Shown here piece after piece: positions 16,519 through 26,600 of a DNA stretch of 64,000 nucleotides (positions within the stretch are counted from its first letter, which is position 1; each line of letters starts with the position of its first letter). Position numbers and translations under genes: made by a program. Origin of the DNA: RBG-16-49-21 sp040768125. Its GTDB lineage: Bacteria > Spirochaetota > UBA4802 > UBA5550. The notes under the pieces were generated by a model. That model saw nothing but the letters and a program-made list of their open reading frames with translations. It searched no databases and was not told the origin of the DNA. The stretch is taken from NCBI GenBank assembly GCA_040768125.1, contig JAXGNG010000003.1, positions 372,001-436,000 of the forward strand, written 5' to 3'.

Positions 16519-19446
16519 ATGAAAAAATTCATCTATGACATTGAGAAACTAAACCTTGAACCAGATAAACGCAAGGCTGTCACTGCTACCGAGGGTCCCC
16601 TCCTTATCATAGCAGGTCCCGGTGCCGGGAAAACCATGACATTGGTCGAGCGCATTGTGTATCTCATCGCGCATAAGGACGTAAAGGCTGAGAATATTAT
16701 GGTTTCCACCTTTACGGAAAAGGCAGCCCGGGAACTCATAACCCGTGTTTCTAACCGTATGCTTGAGATGGATTTGCGCGTCAATCTAAATGAAATGTAT
16801 ATCGGCACCCTCCATTCAATATTCTTGAGAATACTCGAAGAGTATCGGGAATATACAAGGCTACTGAAAAACTATCGTATGCTCGACGATTTTGACCAGA
16901 AGTTTTTCGTATATGATCTCTTGGATGAGTTTAAAGACATTGAAAATACCGATCTTATCATCGGTGATCATAGGATTCGGCAGTGGGACAGGTGTGAAAA
17001 CCTCATCAAGTATGTTAACAAGGTTCATGAAGAGGTTCTCGATTGTGAAAAACTTGTAGCTTCAGAAAAGCCTGAAATCAAAGTCCTTGGCGAGATTGTA
17101 ATAAAATACGATGATCTGCTTCAACGGGAAAATTGCCTGGATTTCTCGACTATTCAGACTGAAATGCTTAATCTCCTCATAAATAATCCCGAAGCGGTCA
17201 GCCGACTCCATGAAAAAATCCATTACATCATGGTTGACGAGTATCAGGATACCAACACGATACAGGAAATGATTCTTTTTCGTATGATGGATCCTTCACG
17301 AAAGAACATCTGTGTGGTCGGAGATGACGATCAGGGCCTCTACAGATTCAGGGGGGCTACGATAAGGAATATCCTGGAATTCCCGAAGAATTTTACCGAT
17401 GGCGAATGTGGACAGGTGACTCTCGCGACCAACTTTCGTTCTCACCCAGGAATCATCGATTTCTATAATAGGTGGATGGATGAGTGCGATTGGAGCGATG
17501 ATGACGGGACATACAGATATTCCAAAACGATAAAACCGAGGGAGGACAAGCGATTCGAAGATTATCCATCGGTTATAAAGGTATCTTCCAAGGGAGAAGT
17601 ACATGAATGGTATGACGAGATTTTTCGTTTTATCCAGTCTCTCAAAGATTCATCCGTACTCTATGACTACAATCAAATTGCGTTTCTTTGCAAGTCGGTA
17701 AAGAACGACAAGATAGTCGGTCTTGCGGGATACCTTGAGGAACGGGGTATTCAAATATTCTCTCCACGGTCAGCGCTTTTCTTCGAGCGCGAAGAGATTC
17801 AGTTGATGATGGGAGCGATTATATTCATCTTCCCGGATTTGTTCGATAAACTGAAGTGGAACAGCAGCGCTCATCTCGATGTGTGGGATTATTATGAAGC
17901 GTGCAAAGATCGATTCGCAAATGAACTTCGGTCAAATCCCGAGAAAAATAAATCCTTATTGCAGTGGTGCAGGTATAAAGCGACAACACATCTCGATTAT
18001 GACAAGAAGGAGCTTCGTGCCGATTATGGTATAACATCACTCTTTTATGAACTATTGCAATTCCCCATGTTCTCGCGTTATTGTGACGCAGACCTCAAGG
18101 ATAACGTCTTTAACCTGCGTGCAGTATACAATTTGGCGATGTTCTCGAAACTGCTTGTAAAGGTGGAGTACCTGTATAATATTACGGTTCTCACATCGAA
18201 ATATTATGTAAAGACCTTGAGGGACGTGTTCAACAGATTCTTTCGCTTCCTTTACGACGGAGGTATCGAAGAGTATGAGGATTTTGATGAGTATGCCCCT
18301 ACAGGGTGCATGTCAATAATGACTATTCATCAATCCAAAGGACTTGAATTCCCAATCGTGATGGTCGACTCACTTAACGCCGTACCTCGGAAACAGCATT
18401 CCGATATTGATGTTATTCTGCAAAATGAATTCTACCATAAGCCGCCTTATGAGCCGATTGAGAAAACAAAAAACTATGATTTCTGGCGGCTTTTCTACAC
18501 GTCCTTTTCCCGACCTCAAAACCTTCTTGTGCTTACTGGAAATGAGAGCGAAGGCAGGGGCTTAGGGAAACTGCCATCAAAGTATTTTGCGAAATTATAC
18601 ACTACACTTCCTTCGTGGCGTGATATCGACTTCAATTCAACCGCTCTTGTGCTGGAAAGGGTCAAGGCCGTCAATCTGAAGCATGAATACTCATTCACTT
18701 CGGACATTCTCCTTTACGAGAACTGCCCACGGCAGTACAAGTTTTATCGCGAGCTGGAATTTTCACCTGTCCGTTCCGCCGCCACACTTTTCGGTATTCT
18801 GGTTCACCAGACCATTGAGGATGTGCATCGAGCGGTCCTTCGTGATAAAACGGAGATGATTAACCCTGATGCTATCTCGGACTGGTTCAATATGAATTAC
18901 CATGGTCTCACAAAAAGGTTCCGTACTTATCTCGGGGAAGGCCAGCGGAAGGCGGCGCTTGCACAGGTATTGAACTACGCCATACGGCACGAGAACCAGT
19001 GGGACAGGCTGAAGGAGGCGGAGGTCGATGTGTCCCTGGTTAAGGATACCTACATTCTTAAAGGCGTCATCGACCTGATCCGCGGCGAGCGCGATACCGT
19101 GGAGTTGATTGACTTCAAGACGGAACGTACCAAGCCCGACGTCAACAATCCCGACGACAGGGAGAAGCTAGACCGATATAAGCGCCAGCTCGAAATATAC
19201 GCCCATATTGTCGAGGAGCGCACCGGTTACTCCGTGAGCAGGATGCACCTTTACTATACGGGAGAGGAATCGGGCAATCCCTATATTACCTATGATCGGG
19301 TTTCACGCACTATAGAGAAGACGGTCAAGACCTTTGACGGGATTGTTAATCTGATTGAAGCGAAGAACTTCGACAAGAGCGGTGTTGAGATGTGTCAGAA
19401 GCTCTGCGGCAACTGCGATATGCGGTATTATTGCGGGTGGAAATGA
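16519..19446 (+). CDS. UvrD-like SF1A helicase fused to Cas4/AddB-like Fe-S nuclease
   Basis: 975 residues. N-terminal UvrD/Rep helicase: Walker A AGPGAGKT (about 32-39), DEYQDTN motif II, VVGDDDQGLYRFRGA motif III, and SIMTIHQSKGLEFP plus YTSFSRPQNLLVLTG motifs V-VI. The C-terminal third is a RecB-type nuclease: LFGILVHQTIEDVHR, then VIDLIRGERDTVELIDFKTE (D...D-x-K) and the QLEIYAHI motif. A Cys in NCPRQYKF pairs with the terminal CGNCDMRYYC to form a Cas4/AddB 4Fe-4S cluster. Such enzymes process DNA ends 3'-to-5'. First gene of the island; 106 nt separate it from the next gene, which has its own promoter. Could be DNA repair or defence; context favours defence. Confidence 0.9.
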   Translation: MKKFIYDIEKLNLEPDKRKAVTATEGPLLIIAGPGAGKTMTLVERIVYLIAHKDVKAENIMVSTFTEKAARELITRVSNRMLEMDLRVNLNEMYIGTLHSIFLRILEEYREYTRLLKNYRMLDDFDQKFFVYDLLDEFKDIENTDLIIGDHRIRQWDRCENLIKYVNKVHEEVLDCEKLVASEKPEIKVLGEIVIKYDDLLQRENCLDFSTIQTEMLNLLINNPEAVSRLHEKIHYIMVDEYQDTNTIQEMILFRMMDPSRKNICVVGDDDQGLYRFRGATIRNILEFPKNFTDGECGQVTLATNFRSHPGIIDFYNRWMDECDWSDDDGTYRYSKTIKPREDKRFEDYPSVIKVSSKGEVHEWYDEIFRFIQSLKDSSVLYDYNQIAFLCKSVKNDKIVGLAGYLEERGIQIFSPRSALFFEREEIQLMMGAIIFIFPDLFDKLKWNSSAHLDVWDYYEACKDRFANELRSNPEKNKSLLQWCRYKATTHLDYDKKELRADYGITSLFYELLQFPMFSRYCDADLKDNVFNLRAVYNLAMFSKLLVKVEYLYNITVLTSKYYVKTLRDVFNRFFRFLYDGGIEEYEDFDEYAPTGCMSIMTIHQSKGLEFPIVMVDSLNAVPRKQHSDIDVILQNEFYHKPPYEPIEKTKNYDFWRLFYTSFSRPQNLLVLTGNESEGRGLGKLPSKYFAKLYTTLPSWRDIDFNSTALVLERVKAVNLKHEYSFTSDILLYENCPRQYKFYRELEFSPVRSAATLFGILVHQTIEDVHRAVLRDKTEMINPDAISDWFNMNYHGLTKRFRTYLGEGQRKAALAQVLNYAIRHENQWDRLKEAEVDVSLVKDTYILKGVIDLIRGERDTVELIDFKTERTKPDVNNPDDREKLDRYKRQLEIYAHIVEERTGYSVSRMHLYYTGEESGNPYITYDRVSRTIEKTVKTFDGIVNLIEAKNFDKSGVEMCQKLCGNCDMRYYCGWK

Positions 19447-19487
19447 TCAATTATGTATCAAATGAACTGTAGTTTACAAATAAATAC

Positions 19488-19516
19488 TTGACGAAAAATA
19501 TAAAGTATATTATATT
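19488..19516 (+). promoter_or_regulatory. Sigma-70 promoter of the XRE-peptidase gene
   Basis: TTGACG (19488-19493), 17-nt spacer, TATATT (19511-19516), 43 nt before the start. The region 19494-19540 is almost pure A/T; the HTH protein downstream probably binds here. Confidence 0.6.
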
Positions 19517-19558
19517 TATAATATTCTTATATATAATGTAATCAAAAGAGGCATGAAT

Positions 19559-20698
19559 ATGGTAAAACAAGTTGTCGCTAAAAACTTGTTCAGGTTGCGA
19601 AAAATTTCCGGTTTAAACCAGCATGAAGTGGCTGACAAGGCCGGAATCAGCAGACCCGCGTATTCCGCTATCGAGAAGGGAAAGTCCGACCCCCGTTCGG
19701 ATACCCTGCACAGGATTGCAATTGCCCTCAATGTGTCGATTCGTGATTTTTTCATCGAAATGCCCGAATTAAAATCGGTTCGATTCAGAATGAGCAAAGT
19801 AACCGAACAGAAAAGAAAGATAAGGGAACAGGAAATAATCAGAATAGCCAGGTGGCTTAATAATTATAATTATCTCGAAGAGATTCTTGATGATAAATTG
19901 GAATATAAACTTTCTGCATTAAAGAGTAAAGACCCCGAATCTCTCGCGAAAAAAGTTCGCAAAGAACTGGGAATTGAAGAGAATCAACCTGTTTATGATG
20001 TAATTGAGGTTATCAACAGAGCCGGGATAAAGCTTTATTTCTCAGAACTGACCCTGGATGATTTTTTTGGGCTATCAATAGGAGAAAAAGACGGTGGTCC
20101 CGCCATCTGTGTGAATACCGCTCCTAACATAAGTATTGAACGCCAGATATTTACCGCCATCCATGAAATGGCCCATCTTCTTCTGCACAAAGAATCTTTC
20201 AATGGTGAACTTGTTGATGATGACAAAGATGAAGAGAGAGAAGCCAACATATTCGCTTCGTATTTTCTTATGCCCAGGGCGGGTTTTAATAAGGAATTGG
20301 AAAAGTACCGTGACCTGCATCCCGTAGACATGGTGCTGAGCGTTAAAAGAATTTTTAAGGTAAGCTACCGGACCGTGCTAATGAGGCTCATAGACGAGGG
20401 CATGGCAGACAGCACCGTTTATCCAAAATTTGCCATGGCGTATAAAAGATTATATGGCGGCAACCTGAAAGGTCATTTTGAACCGGAGGCCCTTGCTGCT
20501 TATAACGAATACGCAGCCGACAATGAGCCGGAAGGCACCGTCAGGGCGGAGATGTCCGGGAACAGACTTTACAGTCTTGTACGCAGGGCTTTTGAGAAGG
20601 AACAAATCTCGTTGAGCAGGGCAGCAGAAATACTGGAAAAAAATCATGATGAAATGCGGGAGCTTGCCCTTACCTGGAGGGAGAAGTCCTGGCTCTGA
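19559..20698 (+). CDS. XRE HTH regulator fused to ImmA/IrrE zinc peptidase
   Basis: 379 residues. ATG 19559 is preferred over 19553 because AGAGG then has 7-nt spacing instead of one. Residues 1-60 form an XRE HTH (NQHEVADKAGISRPAYSAIEKGKSDP split here), and a COG2856 peptidase follows with H202-E-M-A-H206. This family includes ICEBs1 ImmA, which cleaves repressors, and regulators paired with toxin-like genes. GGAGG at its 3' end (20676-20680) serves the next gene, so the pair is coupled. I infer a toxin-antitoxin-like or damage-responsive control unit. Confidence 0.88.
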   Translation: MVKQVVAKNLFRLRKISGLNQHEVADKAGISRPAYSAIEKGKSDPRSDTLHRIAIALNVSIRDFFIEMPELKSVRFRMSKVTEQKRKIREQEIIRIARWLNNYNYLEEILDDKLEYKLSALKSKDPESLAKKVRKELGIEENQPVYDVIEVINRAGIKLYFSELTLDDFFGLSIGEKDGGPAICVNTAPNISIERQIFTAIHEMAHLLLHKESFNGELVDDDKDEEREANIFASYFLMPRAGFNKELEKYRDLHPVDMVLSVKRIFKVSYRTVLMRLIDEGMADSTVYPKFAMAYKRLYGGNLKGHFEPEALAAYNEYAADNEPEGTVRAEMSGNRLYSLVRRAFEKEQISLSRAAEILEKNHDEMRELALTWREKSWL

Positions 20699-21189
20699 TT
20701 GAGGAAACAACGGTAATAACGGACGCGAGCGTTCTGATCGACTATATCAAAGCGAATGAAGAGCTGTTAAGAATGCTGGTGTCCCTTTTCAAAGAGGTTC
20801 GCGTTCCTTATGATATTATCAATGAGGTGGAACAGTTGTCTCCTGAAAAGGCCGAATCCATTGGTTTTTCGGTGTATTATCCTGAACCCGCAACGTACTA
20901 TGAAGCCGTAAACGCGGGTAATAGTATTTCTTTTGAGGACAATGTATGCGTTATTGACGCACGGGAAAACAACTGGGCGGTAATAACGAACGATAAAACG
21001 ATGAAGAATTATTGTTCACAGGCGGGTGTTACTTCTTTCTGGGGTCTGCAGGTGCTATTGTTTATGGTTGAACAGAAATTAATTGTAAAGCGAACCGCAA
21101 TGAATACAGCTGTAAAAATTTTTAAAAATAACCCCTGGATCAGTAATAAAGTTCTGAATGACTTCAGGGAGCTGATTGAGAAGTTATAG
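20689..21189 (+). CDS. PIN-like nuclease with non-ATG start, partner of XRE-ImmA
   Basis: About 166 residues. The first in-frame ATG (20773) would remove the opening PIN strand VITDASVLIDY with its catalytic Asp, so translation must begin earlier. The frame is open back to 20653 with no ATG, GTG or TTG; CTG at 20689 sits 8 nt after a perfect GGAGG (20676-20680) and is the best candidate, overlapping the previous gene by 10 nt. Later acidic sites: ISFEDNVCVIDARENNWAVITNDKT, typical of PIN proteins. Probable toxin moiety of the pair. Confidence 0.72.
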   Translation: MALIEETTVITDASVLIDYIKANEELLRMLVSLFKEVRVPYDIINEVEQLSPEKAESIGFSVYYPEPATYYEAVNAGNSISFEDNVCVIDARENNWAVITNDKTMKNYCSQAGVTSFWGLQVLLFMVEQKLIVKRTAMNTAVKIFKNNPWISNKVLNDFRELIEKL

Positions 21190-21235
21190 CTATTGATTTT
21201 CCGGGATAAGGTCACATAAATCCTGAAAATAAATA

Positions 21236-21267
21236 GGGCCTTTTAATGCGCCAACATTAAAAGGCCC
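21236..21267. other. Perfect 13-bp inverted repeat
   Basis: GGGCCTTTTAATG (21236-21248) and CATTAAAAGGCCC (21255-21267) with a 6-nt loop, 46 nt after the PIN gene. No T-run follows, so it may be a bidirectional processing or attenuation hairpin rather than a classical terminator. Two more GGCC boxes (AAGAGGCCC, GGAGGCCTG) follow. Confidence 0.6.
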
Positions 21268-21351
21268 AAGAGGCCCAAAGGAGGCCTGCTTCTTGAACTT
21301 TTAGCTAACAGTTATCCTTATGTCAGGATAGATTAAAATGTCAAGAACAAA

Positions 21352-21377
21352 CTCCTTAATTTTATTTATTAAGGAGG
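21352..21377 (+). promoter_or_regulatory. Hairpin sequestering the Shine-Dalgarno of the DUF3892 gene
   Basis: CTCCTTAAT (21352-21360), 7-nt loop TTTATTT, ATTAAGGAG (21368-21376): a perfect 9-bp stem whose 3' arm contains the SD AAGGAGG (21371-21377) of the ATG at 21387. Opening of the stem would control translation. Confidence 0.55.
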
Positions 21378-21386
21378 AATACCATA

Positions 21387-21707
21387 ATGATATATGGGAT
21401 TTCCAAAGCAGCAGTCAGTAAGGATGGTAGAACAATTACTCATGTACTTATTCACAAAATAGTGAATAATACTGCTGGTGAAGCAAATCAAGTAACCAGA
21501 CAACAGGTAATTGGTTTAATTGAATCCGGCTATGAATGCTGGACAATAATGAAGAATGGTTCCGGGAACTGGGACTGGGGCGCTAAGGTCCATGTTGTTA
21601 CGACCTACTATGGAGCCTATATCAGAACCGATAGGAATAATGAATCCAGGGACAATCTCGGTAATTTGCCGGTCTTTGTTCCGCGGGTATCAGCATATTC
21701 TTATTAA
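21387..21707 (+). CDS. DUF3892-family small protein
   Basis: 106 residues with a perfect AAGGAGG upstream. GISKAAVSKDGRTITHVLIHK, TRQQVIGLIESGYECWTIM and VHVVTTYYGAYIRTDRNNESRDNLGNLP follow the DUF3892 pattern; function unknown. It stands between the XRE-PIN pair and the methyltransferase operon, same strand, 70 nt before the methyltransferase, so it may be its first, regulatory gene. Confidence 0.7.
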   Translation: MIYGISKAAVSKDGRTITHVLIHKIVNNTAGEANQVTRQQVIGLIESGYECWTIMKNGSGNWDWGAKVHVVTTYYGAYIRTDRNNESRDNLGNLPVFVPRVSAYSY

Positions 21708-21777
21708 ATAGTATCAAAAGGATTATGCGTATTGTGACCTCTGCGCATAATCAATTTTTATCAGGATATATATTATC

Positions 21778-23652
21778 ATGAAAGAAAAACTCCCGGGAAT
21801 GGAAACCGCCGAACCCCTCACCTCCATCGAAGAATACATCTTTGAACCCATTAAGGGCTATCCCATGCTCAACTGGAAGGGCAAACGCCCCTTCCGCTCC
21901 ACACAGTACTTCCCCGCGCAACTGAAGGAGAACCATGGTGAACCGGTGAAGGGATGGATGAACGAGATTTATTGGGGTGATAACCTCCAGGTGATGAGTC
22001 ATCTGCTGAAGAAATACCGGCGCAAGGTACAGCTTATTTACATTGATCCGCCATTTGACTCAAAGGCGGAGTATAAGAAGAAAATAAGCCTTAAAGGGAA
22101 AATTATTGAGAATGATCATAGCGCTTTTGAAGAAAAGCAGTATTCGGATATTTGGACTAATGATGAATATTTGCAGTTTATGTATGAGCGAATCATCTTA
22201 ATGAAGGAATTGTTGGCAGATGAAGGTAGCATATATGTTCACACAGATTATAGAAAAGCACATCATATCCAATGTATTTTAGATGAAATATTTGGTGAAA
22301 ATAAAATCCAAAATGAAATTGTTTGGTGCTATAGAGGCATGGCAGTATCTACATCTCATTATGTACGCCGTCACGATAATATTTTATTTTATGCGAAAAC
22401 ACGGAATAATATTTTTAATTGGATCGATATTGCTGAAGAATTTACTGAAACAACAAAGGAAAAATATAAGCATTTCGATGAAAATGGAAGGCGATTCAGA
22501 TTGCATGGAAGGAACATTACAGGAAGCCCAATACAGAATATTACCGATTGCGATATTAAATGGCTTAAATCTAATCCAGAACTTGTCAGGGTTGATTATT
22601 TAGATGAAAAAGAAGGTGTAAAGCCTCGTGATTGGATCGTTGAGGACTACATTAATATTTGGTCGAGTGAAAGAGTAAATTATCCAACACAGAAACCGGA
22701 GTTTCTTCTAGAACGCATTATCAAAGCTTCCTCCAATCCTGGCGATCTCGTCTTCGACTGCTTCATGGGTTCCGGTACTACTCAGGCCGTGGCCATGAAG
22801 CTGGGCCGCCGGTTCATCGGTGCCGACATAAACCTTGGGGCAATACAAATCACCACAAAGCGCCTCATAAATATTGCAAAAGAGCTCAATGAAAGGCAAA
22901 ATGAGGGTCAGCAGATGAGTTTGGGTGAAGAAGAGAAGAAAATCGATACCTATTACACCGGCTTCTCTGTCTATAACGTCAACAACTATGACATCTTCCG
23001 CAATCCCGTAGAAGCGAAGGAACTTCTCATCGAGGCCCTGGAGATTCAGCCCCTGCCGGGTAATACGGTGTACGACGGAGAAAAGGACGGCCGCATGGTG
23101 AAGATCATGCCGGTAAACCGCATCGCCACCAGGGCTGACCTCAATGATCTCATAACCAACTTCGATTATAAAGCTTTTGAAAAGCAGGAGGCGAAGAACC
23201 CCGGAAAACCGGTGGAGAGCCTCCTGCTTGTCTGCATGGGCCATGAACCGGATCTGAAGGCGGTGTTGCAGAGCCAGGTGAAATTTAAGCTGGATATTGA
23301 GATCGTCGATATTCTGCGGGATCGTTCCGAACTTCAGTTTAAACGCGACTCTGAGGCCGAGGTAAAAATTTCAAAAGGGAAGCTTGAAATAAAGAAGTTC
23401 TATCCCATGAATCTCTTGCACAAACTCTCCATTGCCAGGGGGAAGGTGGATGACTGGCGGGAACTTGCGGAGTCCGTCATGATCGACTGGAACTACGACG
23501 GCTCAGTATTCGAGCCGGCGGTGGTGGATGTTCCCGGGAAAAACGATCTGGTACAAGGGAAGTATGACGTGCCTGAGGACGCCGGAACCATCCGGGTGAA
23601 AATCACCGATCTTTTGAGCGAGTCGTTGGAAGTAGAGGTTTCCAATGGCTAA
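21778..23652 (+). CDS. Beta-class (type III Mod-like) DNA methyltransferase
   Basis: 624 residues. Motif IV DPPF (I89-DPPFD94) precedes motif I FDCFMGSGTT (about 326-335), the beta-class order of N6-adenine/N4-cytosine methylases such as type III Mod. DIWTNDEYLQFMYERIILMKELL and GSIYVHTDYRKAHHIQCILDEIFG are Mod-family landmarks. The C-terminal 220 residues lack a recognised domain. Its stop overlaps the next start by 8 nt. The middle (about 22050-22700, the likely target-recognition part) is clearly more AT-rich than its flanks. It should modify host DNA for the downstream effectors. Confidence 0.9.
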   Translation: MKEKLPGMETAEPLTSIEEYIFEPIKGYPMLNWKGKRPFRSTQYFPAQLKENHGEPVKGWMNEIYWGDNLQVMSHLLKKYRRKVQLIYIDPPFDSKAEYKKKISLKGKIIENDHSAFEEKQYSDIWTNDEYLQFMYERIILMKELLADEGSIYVHTDYRKAHHIQCILDEIFGENKIQNEIVWCYRGMAVSTSHYVRRHDNILFYAKTRNNIFNWIDIAEEFTETTKEKYKHFDENGRRFRLHGRNITGSPIQNITDCDIKWLKSNPELVRVDYLDEKEGVKPRDWIVEDYINIWSSERVNYPTQKPEFLLERIIKASSNPGDLVFDCFMGSGTTQAVAMKLGRRFIGADINLGAIQITTKRLINIAKELNERQNEGQQMSLGEEEKKIDTYYTGFSVYNVNNYDIFRNPVEAKELLIEALEIQPLPGNTVYDGEKDGRMVKIMPVNRIATRADLNDLITNFDYKAFEKQEAKNPGKPVESLLLVCMGHEPDLKAVLQSQVKFKLDIEIVDILRDRSELQFKRDSEAEVKISKGKLEIKKFYPMNLLHKLSIARGKVDDWRELAESVMIDWNYDGSVFEPAVVDVPGKNDLVQGKYDVPEDAGTIRVKITDLLSESLEVEVSNG

Positions 23653-26600
23653 GAAGAAAGAAATTGTAGAGCTTCCCTTTTACCATTACCTTGGGCACTT
23701 CTATTCAACCAATAGGGGCAGAATAAGAAATCACTATAAAGGCATCACAAAAAAGTTTCTTGATTTCAATGACCCGGACAACGCCGGGGCGTTTTTAAGA
23801 AAGCCTCAGTTCGAAGCAATTGAAATGTATGTATTCCTGAAGGAATATCTCGACAACATGCATCTCCATGAGATGTTCGAAGTATGGTATAATAAGAGCG
23901 GACCATTCGAGAATAGAAAGAGCATCAGTGAAAATGGGGAGGCTGTTCTCTTTGAAGATGAAGATCCTGAAAAATTCAAATCGGTTTTCGAGAGTTTAAA
24001 AGAAAACAGTCTCAACTATCCGAATTATATCTTCGCCCTTACCATGGGACTCGGTAAAACCGTGCTCATGGCAACATCCATTTTCTATGAGTTCTTGCTT
24101 GCCAACAAGTTCCCGAAAGATCCCAATTACTGCCATAATGCCCTGGTTTTCGCTCCCGACAAAACGGTACTTCAGTCGCTTAAAGAGATACAGACTTTCG
24201 ATAAAAGCAAGGTCATTCCACCGGAATATATAAGCTGGCTTGATAATCACCTGCAATTTCATTACCTCGATGATTCCGGGGTTTCGCTTAATACGATAGA
24301 TCGCTCCATGTTCAATATCATCATTTCGAATACCCAGAAAATCATCCTGAAAAAACAGCACGCTGAGAAAAGCAAGGCGCAGTTGTTCTTTGACGGCATG
24401 GATTCCCGATACACGGCTAAAAGCCTTATCGCGGGATATGAAGACCTTTACGATTTCGACAGTGAAATCGCACTGCAAGCCAATCAAAGATTTTCAAAGT
24501 TGATTCGCCTCGAACAGTTGGGCATCTATGTGGACGAGGCCCACCATGTCTTTGGGAACAAACTGGAAAAGGACATGACAGGCTGGGACGCGACCAGCCT
24601 GCGACTCACCATTAATGAACTGGCGAGCAACCTGAAGGATGCGGGCACCCATGTGGTGGCATGTTACAATTACACAGGAACACCTTACGCCAATAACCGC
24701 CTTCTTCCAGAGGTCGTCTATGCCTACGGATTGAAAGATGCCATCAACAATAGCTACCTCAAGCAAGTTACGGTAAACGGTTATGAAAACACAAAAAGTC
24801 GGGAATTCGTGAAAATCGCCATTGAAGAATTCTGGAGCGTACATAAAGAAAAAAAATACGAAAATATGCTACCCAAGATAGCACTCTTCGCGTCAACAAT
24901 CGACGAGCTTGAAAAAGAACTGAGGCCCGCTGTTGAAAAGACGCTTTCAAAACTTAGAATACCAGTTTCAAAAATACTCGTCAATGTCGGTGACGATCGG
25001 CTTACGTCGAATGACGATATAAGAGAATTCATTAATCTCGACACCCCCGAATCGGAAAAGCAATTCATTCTTCTTGTCAACAAGGGCAAGGAGGGGTGGA
25101 ACTGCCGTTCACTTTTCTCTGTCTGCCTGTTCAGAAAACCAAAATCAAAAATATTTGTACTTCAGGCGACCATGCGATGTCTCAGATCGATTACGGGCAT
25201 ACAGCAGTCCGGTTCCGTTCATCTTTCGAAGGAAAATCTCGACATACTTGAATCCGAGCTGGAAGAGAATTTCCGAATGACCGTCGATGACATGAATAAT
25301 TCGGGAGAGAAAGACAGAGTATCGGTCGAAGTAAGAGTTCAACAACCTCCCGTCCTTATACCGATCAAACGCGTTCAGCATCTTTACCGGATGAACGCCA
25401 AAGAAATCCCGGAGAAAATTAATCTGAACATAGATAAAGCCCCCCTGGAGACATATAAAGTATTCCGCACTCAAAAGGAAATGCGGAATATCGGCAAGAA
25501 GTCGGCAAAAAGCGAAGTGATGGTTGGAGTAAAGGAGAATGTTGAATTTTCGGTAATGACCCTCGTCGCGGAAATTGCTCGTTATCTCCACAGGGGAGCG
25601 CTTGAAATAGAAAAAATCCTAGAATCGACCGGAGAGGGGATTGGCAATATACTCGAAAAGGTGAATGAATATAATGAGCTTCTTTATGATTGGATAATAC
25701 CATCGCTGTTTCGTGAGTTATATGAGCTTGAGGAGTATAAAAGTGAGAGCGATTCCGCCGTTTCACTCGTAAAGGAACCGCCGGATGGATATTACACAGT
25801 CAGGGCAAAAAAGGACCTCATTGCCGGGCTCGAAGACAAGGCATACGCCAAAGGTAAAGACCGAAGCTTTCATGTCGATCACTACTGCTTTGATTCCAGA
25901 CCTGAATTGAAATTCTTTAATGATTTGCTCGAAGATACGCAAAACAGACGTGTGTATTTCACCGGCATGTTCACCCATGGCCAGTCCGATTTCGTCATCC
26001 ACTATATTGACCCTGACTCCCATTCCTTGCGTTCCTACTATCCGGATTTCCTGACACAGAAGATGGACGGCAGTTACGCAATTCACGAAGTGAAAGCGGA
26101 TTATATGGTGGATGACAGAGTGGTGCAGGCAAAGGCGGACTACGCCAATAGGATGGCCATGGCAAGCGGAATGACATACCGGATTGTGAAGCAAAGTGAG
26201 ATTACAGGAGAGGGGGCGATTCAGGGGAGTCTCTGTTTCATCGATGATTTTCGTGGAAGGGAATACAAGGATGCCTTGCCGTTCTATACGCTTAAGGCGG
26301 CATGCGGGAAGTTTGGGGAAGGGCAGGAAGTATCTCCGGAGGGGTGGGTTAAAGTTCCATCGAAGCCAGGAATGAGTGAGGGTTGGTTTGTGGCACAAGC
26401 TATAGGGAAATCCATGGAGCCGCAGATCACTGATGGCTCTTTATGTATTTTTCGCCCTGTGTCAGCTGGAACAAAAGATGGAAAAATATTACTGATTCAA
26501 CACCATGATATTGATGATCCCGAGTCGGGAGGTAAGTATACGCTTAAACGATATATACGGATTGTTGATATTGACAATAAGGGTATTCAAAGGAAGAAGA

